Of a stretch of 64,000 nucleotides of DNA, positions 59,467-64,000 are shown in pieces. The position numbers were made by a program, and so were the translations under genes. A model generated the notes under the pieces. It was not told the DNA's origin. It saw only the letters and a program-made list of their open reading frames with translations, and searched no databases. The DNA lies in contig CP119317.1 of assembly GCA_029203125.1 (NCBI GenBank), positions 1,178,001 to 1,242,000 on the forward strand. The letters are read 5' to 3'. Each line of letters begins with the position of its first letter. The first letter of the stretch is position 1. The stretch is from Candidatus Cohnella colombiensis (GTDB lineage: Bacteria > Bacillota > Bacilli > Paenibacillales > Paenibacillaceae).

Positions 59467-59499
59467 ACAGCTACATACTTGCAAATAGTCGATAGCTGT
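59467..59499 (+). promoter_or_regulatory. Leader hairpin upstream of nrdJ
   Basis: ACAGCTA/TAGCTGT perfect 7-bp stem with a 19-nt loop. It is too small for a cobalamin riboswitch, and no B12-box-like segment was seen. Confidence 0.4.
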
Positions 59500-59543
59500 G
59501 CGAGAATAACTTCTTCTTTATTAATTTCGGGAGGTTGGAACAA

Positions 59544-62141
59544 TTGAAGATGATGCAAGAAAGCAAGCAACTTACTGGACTCAGTGAAAAAATATTTTTA
59601 GATCGCTATGCGTGGAAAAATGCAGATACGAGCAAAACGAAGGTAGGAGATGTAGTACTAGTACTTACGAAGGATGATCCGAAGTTTCCTGCGAAGGACG
59701 TAGGAGAGGTCGTTCGTCGAGAAGGTAAAGAGGTAACGGTGCGTCTTCGCAACGGTGAGCTCGTTAATTCCAATGTGGATAAGCTTACGCTAACCATTGA
59801 GAAGTCACCTGAGGAAATGTGGGCGCGACTTGCAAAAGCGATGTCGAAAGTCGAATCTACTCCGGAGAAGCAGAAGGAGTGGGCGGACAAGTTCACTTGG
59901 TTGCTAGACGATTGGAAGCTCGTTCCTGGTGGACGGATCGCAGCAGGCGCTGGGGCTAGTGATGAGTTGACTTTGTTCAACTGTTACGTCATCCCGTCTC
60001 CTCATGATAGTCGCGGTGGCATTATGGAGACATTATCCGAAATGACAGAAATTATGGCGCGCGGTGGTGGCGTAGGCATAAATCTGTCATCGCTTCGTCC
60101 TCGTCGTGCAATCGTGAAAGGTGTAAATGGTTCATCTAGCGGTGCAGTATCATGGGGCGGATTATTCAGCTATACGACAGGTTTGATTGAGCAGGGCGGA
60201 AGCCGTCGTGGTGCGCTGATGCTCATGATTAACGACTGGCACCCTGACGTTCAAGACTTCATTACCGTAAAGCAAACGATGGGTCAAGTGACGAATGCGA
60301 ACTTGTCTGTGTGCGTGAGCAATGCCTTCATGAAAGCAGTGAAGGAGGATGCCGATTGGGAATTGAAGTTCCCGGATGTGAAAGATCCTGAGTATGATGA
60401 GCTTTGGGATGGCGACATTGAAAAGTGGGAGAAGCTAGGCAAGAAGGTCGAGCATTACCGGACTGTTCGTGCGCGTGATGTATGGCGTAGCATTATTGAA
60501 GGGGCATGGAAATCGGCTGAACCGGGTGTTGTGTTCATGGAATACTACAACCAAATGTCGAATAGCTGGTATTTCAACCCAATCATTTGTACAAATCCGT
60601 GTGGGGAGCAGGGCTTGCCAGCATGGGGCGTATGTAATTTATCTGCCATTAACTTATCTAAATTCTATGATGCTGAAAAGCATGATGTCGCATGGGATGA
60701 ATTGTCCCGCGTAGTACGTTATTCCACACGGTTTTTGGATAATGTTATTGATACAACGCCATACCATTTTCCGGAAAATGAACAAAACCAAAAGAACGAG
60801 CGCCGCGTAGGTCTCGGCACGATGGGTCTCGCAGAGCTGATGATTCGTCTGGAAGTTCGTTATGGCAGTCCAGAAAGCTTGGAATTCCTAGATAAATTAT
60901 ATGGATTTATGGCACGTGAAGCTTACTTGGCTTCTTCCGAAATCGCCGCAGAGAAAGGTTCATTCCCTGCATTTGATTTAGAGCCGTTCATGCAAAGTGG
61001 ATTTATGAAAAATATGGTCGAGACGTACCCAGAGGTTGGAGAAGCAATCAGCAAGCGCGGTATGCGCAACGTAACGGTGATTACACAAGCACCAACAGGC
61101 TCTACGGGTACGATGGTTGGAACATCTACGGGCATCGAGCCGTACTTCGCTTTTGAATTCTATCGTCAAAGCCGACTGGGCTTCGATAAGCAATTTGTGC
61201 CAATCGCTCAAGAGTGGCAAGATGCAAATCCAGGCAAAACGTTACCAGAATGGTTCGTTACCGCGATGGATTTGTCTGCGAAGGATCATATCCGCTCGCA
61301 AGCTGCTATACAGCGCTGGGTCGATAGCTCCATCTCCAAGACAGCAAATTGTCCTGCTGACTTCACAGTGGAAGAAACTGCCGAGCTCTATGAGCTTGCA
61401 TTCGAGCTTGGATGCAAAGGCGTAACAATCTACCGTGACGGTAGCCGTGATGTACAAGTGCTTAGCACTGCGAAGGATGAGAAGAAGGAAGAGGCTGTAG
61501 TGGCAAATGTTCCTGCTGTAACTGCGGAAGTACCTGCAGTAGCTACTTCAGAGGAAGCAACCGCTGTGAGCACATTGAACGAATCGCTCCATGTTACAGT
61601 TACTCCTGAGCAGCAACAAGTGTTTGATAAGCAATATAAGAGCCGTCCGAAAGTGCTTCGTGGCGCAACGTATAAATATAATACACCGTTTGGTATGGCA
61701 TACATTACCGTCAACGATATCGATGGTACGCCAGGCGAGATCTTCTTGAATGTAGGTAAAGCTGGCTCTGACGTATTCGCAATGGCGGAAGCGCTCGGTC
61801 GCGTCTGCTCGTTGTTCCTCCGTTACGGCGATCATGGCAACAAGATTCAATTGCTAGTGAAGCATCTGAAGGGCATTGGTGGCTCCGGTGCTGTCGGCTT
61901 CGGTCCAAACCGGGTAGAGTCGATCGCCGACGCAGTTGCTAAAGCACTCGAATCCCATGCAGGTATTATGAATGATGAGTATGCAGCTTCAGAAGAAGCT
62001 CCTAGTGCATCATACACATCAGAAAAGCCGATCAATGCATACACGTCTACTGACCTGTGTCCTTCATGCGGCTCAGCATCGCTGCTGAACGTCGAAGGCT
62101 GCAAAACTTGTGGCAATTGTGGTTATAGTAAGTGTTCGTAA
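59544..62141 (+). CDS. nrdJ: Adenosylcobalamin-dependent ribonucleotide reductase, class II
   Basis: An 865-aa enzyme reducing ribonucleotides to deoxyribonucleotides in the cytoplasm using adenosylcobalamin. It has first active-site Cys in TLFNCYVIPSP, MARGGGVGINLSSLRPRRA, the NPCGE motif in ICTNPCGEQGLPAWGVCNLS, and APTGSTGTMVGTSTGIEP. A linker of Ala/Val/Glu (about 640-690) is followed by a TSCPD domain (NTPFGMAYITVNDIDGTPGE) and a C-terminal Zn ribbon, DLCPSCGSASLLNVEGCKTC through GNCGYSKCS. TTG 59544 is spaced 9 nt from GGGAGG; TTG 59535 abuts that site and ATG 59550 is 15 nt away. Confidence 0.94.
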   Translation: MKMMQESKQLTGLSEKIFLDRYAWKNADTSKTKVGDVVLVLTKDDPKFPAKDVGEVVRREGKEVTVRLRNGELVNSNVDKLTLTIEKSPEEMWARLAKAMSKVESTPEKQKEWADKFTWLLDDWKLVPGGRIAAGAGASDELTLFNCYVIPSPHDSRGGIMETLSEMTEIMARGGGVGINLSSLRPRRAIVKGVNGSSSGAVSWGGLFSYTTGLIEQGGSRRGALMLMINDWHPDVQDFITVKQTMGQVTNANLSVCVSNAFMKAVKEDADWELKFPDVKDPEYDELWDGDIEKWEKLGKKVEHYRTVRARDVWRSIIEGAWKSAEPGVVFMEYYNQMSNSWYFNPIICTNPCGEQGLPAWGVCNLSAINLSKFYDAEKHDVAWDELSRVVRYSTRFLDNVIDTTPYHFPENEQNQKNERRVGLGTMGLAELMIRLEVRYGSPESLEFLDKLYGFMAREAYLASSEIAAEKGSFPAFDLEPFMQSGFMKNMVETYPEVGEAISKRGMRNVTVITQAPTGSTGTMVGTSTGIEPYFAFEFYRQSRLGFDKQFVPIAQEWQDANPGKTLPEWFVTAMDLSAKDHIRSQAAIQRWVDSSISKTANCPADFTVEETAELYELAFELGCKGVTIYRDGSRDVQVLSTAKDEKKEEAVVANVPAVTAEVPAVATSEEATAVSTLNESLHVTVTPEQQQVFDKQYKSRPKVLRGATYKYNTPFGMAYITVNDIDGTPGEIFLNVGKAGSDVFAMAEALGRVCSLFLRYGDHGNKIQLLVKHLKGIGGSGAVGFGPNRVESIADAVAKALESHAGIMNDEYAASEEAPSASYTSEKPINAYTSTDLCPSCGSASLLNVEGCKTCGNCGYSKCS

Positions 62142-62194
62142 GGATGAATGATTACACATAATCACATAAGTCAAAGAAGTTGATCTGAATATGA

Positions 62195-62230
62195 TGGGTG
62201 GCGTAGGGGTTATTCCTGTGCCACCCATTT
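62195..62230 (+). terminator. Terminator after nrdJ
   Basis: TGGGTGGC/GCCACCCA stem with inner AGGGG/TCCT pairing and a broken T tract (TTTCCTATTTT). Confidence 0.7.
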
Positions 62231-62400
62231 CCTATTTTGATCCATTGTTATTTTCTTCAGCAAATTATGGGCAAGCGATTGCCCGCCGAAAACTAGTCGT
62301 ACCTTTGGCAAGCTACGATATTATCGTACATAACCAATTTGAGACGAATGGAGTAGCCACAAATCAGCGCTTGAACCGATACGGTGCTCAAATCTAATAA
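62231..62400. other. No recognised gene
   Basis: 170 bp between the nrdJ terminator and the dyad-repeat array. A frame starting within the terminator is open to 62397 but has no ribosome site and no familiar sequence, so I do not call it. Confidence 0.4.
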
Positions 62401-62575
62401 TGTATGATATTTCATACAGGATTAATCAATAAGTCAAATGAAAGGCAATTCTGTATGATATTTCATACAGGATTAATCAATAAGTCAAATCAAAGGCAAT
62501 TGTATATGATATTTCGTATAAAAGAGCCACAAACAAAGGTTACTGCGATGAGTCTGTATTATTTTTCATACAGAA
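62401..62575. repeat. Four dyad repeat copies with ~51-bp period
   Basis: The palindrome TGTATGATATTTCATACA occurs at 62401 and 62452. A degenerate TATATGATATTTCGTATA lies at 62503 and TGTATTATTTTTCATACA at 62555. Copies 1 and 2 are near-identical across the whole 51-bp unit, including the AT-rich spacer; copies 3 and 4 keep only the dyad. Confidence 0.85.
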
Positions 62576-62644
62576 TCGTTGATGTATTGCTAAAAGGAAA
62601 GGGGATGTCCTCAATTGATCGATCCAGAGCAATAGCAACACGGT

Positions 62645-63173
62645 TTAAACTGTTCCATCGCATATGTTTTGTAGCCACCAGTTAACATCCCAATTTTCCA
62701 AGTCTCTTGGTAAAAAAACTTCAACTTGATGTGTCAACACATTATGAGCTACATACCCTGCCATATTGACAGGATCCTTGGCCGAAGAATATGTGGGAGC
62801 GTACGAAAGCTCAAGCTCTGTGAGATCTTGTACCGTGCCATGCAATCAAATCATAGTGGCGATGACATCCATTCGTTTATCTACACCGTCTTGTCCTAAT
62901 GCTTGCGCGCCTAATATTTTGCCATCGTCACTGAATATTAATTTTAGCGAGATCGGGTTGGCTCCAGGATAGTAGGTAGCATGTGAAGCTGGATGTACAC
63001 TTTCTCATTCAAACCAGTGGACGATAAACCCTCCACCGATAATGACTGCCTTCTTCATGCTTTGCTGATCAATTTCGTTTTTATTTCGGTCTGTACATTT
63101 TCATCTAATCTCCGCAGTCTTGCTGCTGCAAAAGATCACCTGCGACTCCGCCCACGATCAATACTTTTTTCAT
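62645..63173 (-). pseudogene. Decayed CoA-disulfide reductase (FAD-dependent) fragments
   Basis: Three separated pieces of a CoA-disulfide reductase are readable on the minus strand. The N-terminal FAD motif MKKVLIVGGVAG (from 63173) is followed in another frame by AAARLRRLDENVQ. The internal NADH motif KKAVIIGGGFI lies near 63050. The C-terminal dimerisation domain reads YYPGANPISLKLIFSDDGKI, then LGAQALGQDGVDKRMDVIAT, then TELELSYAPTYSSAKDPVNM and AGYVAHNVL. Large deletions lie between the pieces. There are frameshifts and an in-frame TGA where TGG would give IATMIWLHGTVQDL. The intact enzyme would be over 440 aa. Confidence 0.85.
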
Positions 63174-63360
63174 TGTTCATTCTCCTTTTTAGCAAACAAA
63201 GTTTGTATAATTTCGATCGCTTTCTCGTTTGTAATGGAATATGTGACTTCGAGCCCTTTACGCTGACAATCAACGATTTTGCACCGCGTAGCTTCTGTAA
63301 ATGGGTTGAGATCGTAGATTGAGGTAGCTCCAAGTAGGGTTGACGAAAGGATCACAATCG
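63170..63360 (-). pseudogene. ArsR-family regulator remnant, frameshifted and N-terminally truncated
   Basis: LELPQSTISTHLQKLRGAK (recognition helix of ArsR/SmtB winged HTH) is read from about 63333. The continuation IVDCQRKGLEVTYSITNEKA IEIIQTLFAKKENEQ is one frame away. Restoring one A in the run at 63277-63280 joins them. A stop lies shortly upstream of LELPQ, so the N-terminus is lost as well. Its TGA overlaps the ATG of the CoA-disulfide reductase remnant (ATGA), showing the two were once one operon. Confidence 0.8.
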
Positions 63361-63380
63361 TATATATTATGTTCATGCCT

Positions 63381-63410
63381 TTCATATACCCATAGGGGTA
63401 TACGTATACA
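63381..63410 (+). promoter_or_regulatory. Putative promoter of the TauE/SafE gene
   Basis: TTCATA (63381-63386), an 18-nt spacer and TATACA (63405-63410), with the operator-like palindrome filling the spacer. Confidence 0.45.
63385..63402. promoter_or_regulatory. CsoR/CstR-like operator
   Basis: TATACCCATAGGGGTATA is a near-perfect inverted repeat of the ATACCC...GGGTAT type bound by CsoR-family regulators such as the persulfide sensor CstR. It lies between the divergent remnant operon and the TauE/SafE gene. Confidence 0.55.
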
Positions 63411-63430
63411 ATGTTGAAAGGAGGTGCTTT

Positions 63431-64000
63431 ATGGATATTGCTTGGATCATCACCTTAATCGCAATTGGCTTTGTAGGATCATTAATATCTGGAATGGTAG
63501 GCATTGGTGGCTCCATTATTAAATATCCGATGCTTCTTTATATCCCACCTGTTTTAGGATTTGTAGCATTCTCAGCGCAGGAGGTATCTGCGATTAGTGC
63601 AGTACAAGTATTCTTTGCTACTCTTGCTGGAATGTTCGCATTTCGTAAAGGGGGGTATATCAATAAATCTTTAGTCTTAAACATGGGGGTCGCGATTGTC
63701 ATTGGTAGCTTTATCGGAGCGTACGGCTCCAAGTTTCTACCCGATGCTGCGATTAACCTAACCTATGCGATTCTCGCCCTCATCGCTGCAGTAATGATGT
63801 TTCTTCCTAAAAAGGGTGATGCGCAAACTGACTTTACAAAGGTTACCTTTAATAAACCTCTGTCTGCAGCCTTAGCAGCCGTTATCGGAATTTTATCAGG
63901 GATCGTTGGCGCGGCGGGTGCATTTATAACGGTTCCTGTAATGTTAGTTATTTTGAAGATACCCACACGGGTAGCTATCGCTTCTTCATTGGCGATTACC
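63431..64000 (+). CDS. TauE/SafE-family sulfite/sulfonate exporter, 5' part (runs off window end)
   Basis: The first 190 codons of a membrane exporter. It starts MDIAWIITLIAIGFVGSLIS and has the family glycine motif GMVGIGGSIIKYPMLLYIPP near the N-terminus and GILSGIVGAAGAFITVPVML at the repeat in the second half. About six hydrophobic helices are visible. AGGAGGTG precedes the ATG. Together with the CoA-disulfide reductase remnant and the CsoR/CstR-like operator, a role in exporting sulfite or another sulfur species is likely. The gene continues beyond the window. Confidence 0.9.
   Translation, partial: MDIAWIITLIAIGFVGSLISGMVGIGGSIIKYPMLLYIPPVLGFVAFSAQEVSAISAVQVFFATLAGMFAFRKGGYINKSLVLNMGVAIVIGSFIGAYGSKFLPDAAINLTYAILALIAAVMMFLPKKGDAQTDFTKVTFNKPLSAALAAVIGILSGIVGAAGAFITVPVMLVILKIPTRVAIASSLAIT

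Noticed and set aside
62191..62397. 68-codon frame after nrdJ
   Set aside because: It starts inside the terminator stem, has no Shine-Dalgarno and no recognisable sequence.
62404..62685. Frame running through the 51-bp dyad array
   Set aside because: Its apparent repeat protein simply reflects the DNA repeats (period divisible by three); no ribosome site or family.

Overview
The window looks like chromosome of a low-to-medium GC, endospore-forming Bacillota, most likely Paenibacillaceae (Paenibacillus/Cohnella type). This is inferred from a YjcZ-type small sporulation protein, a CwlD spore-cortex amidase, YqzE and the YqhG/YqhH pair, a class II (B12) ribonucleotide reductase, an S-layer-anchored chitinase, YesMN-type two-component systems, many TTG/GTG starts behind strong Shine-Dalgarno sites, and encoded CCA on the tRNA.

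Layout. 1-6.4 kb: the start of a YkvI-like membrane protein (minus), a cytoplasmic GH15 glucoamylase-like gene behind a structured leader, an inactivated IS3-family element sitting inside ~50-bp-periodic dyad repeats, a membrane-anchored protein, xpt, small unknown genes and tRNA-Leu(CAG). 7.2-13.6 kb: a polar amino-acid ABC transporter (two permeases, ATPase, lipoprotein) and a Fur-boxed ferric-iron ABC transporter. 13.8-20.7 kb: a type I restriction-modification operon (hsdM, hsdS, a KilA-N gene holding a 32-bp perfect DNA palindrome, hsdR). 20.9-29.1 kb: a six-gene operon of AAA+ ATPase, GrpE-like protein, DnaK, membrane TPR protein and two J-like proteins that both lack the HPD motif. This is the best candidate in the window for an undescribed system. 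29.3-36.8 kb: a ferric/phosphosugar-type ABC transporter with its own YesMN-like two-component system and a Gfo/Idh/MocA oxidoreductase. 36.8-37.6 kb: two small spore or envelope genes. 37.8-49.3 kb: a beta-mannan utilisation locus (YesMN-like system, two sugar permeases, LacI regulator, GH113 mannanase, mannobiose 2-epimerase, GH130 mannosylglucose phosphorylase, lipoprotein), with recurring LacI-operator-like sites. 49.4-59.3 kb: a second dyad-repeat array, the SLH chitinase, YibQ-type deacetylase, cwlD, yqzE, a secreted unknown, yqhG and yqhH. 59.5-64 kb: nrdJ, a third ~51-bp-period dyad array, decayed remnants of an ArsR regulator and a CoA-disulfide reductase, and a TauE/SafE exporter behind a CsoR/CstR-like operator, cut by the window end.

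How the genes work together. The mannan locus reads as a full route: sensing, import (ATPase presumably supplied in trans), cleavage by an intracellular GH113, epimerisation of mannobiose to mannosylglucose and phosphorolysis to mannose-1-phosphate plus glucose. The 29-36 kb block resembles a sensed-substrate uptake module of HptRSA/AfuABC style. The chaperone operon has the pieces of a dedicated Hsp70 cycle plus a AAA+ remodeller, with two membrane-tethered members, and lies directly downstream of the restriction operon. All functional statements are by recognition of motifs and family resemblance; no database search was run.
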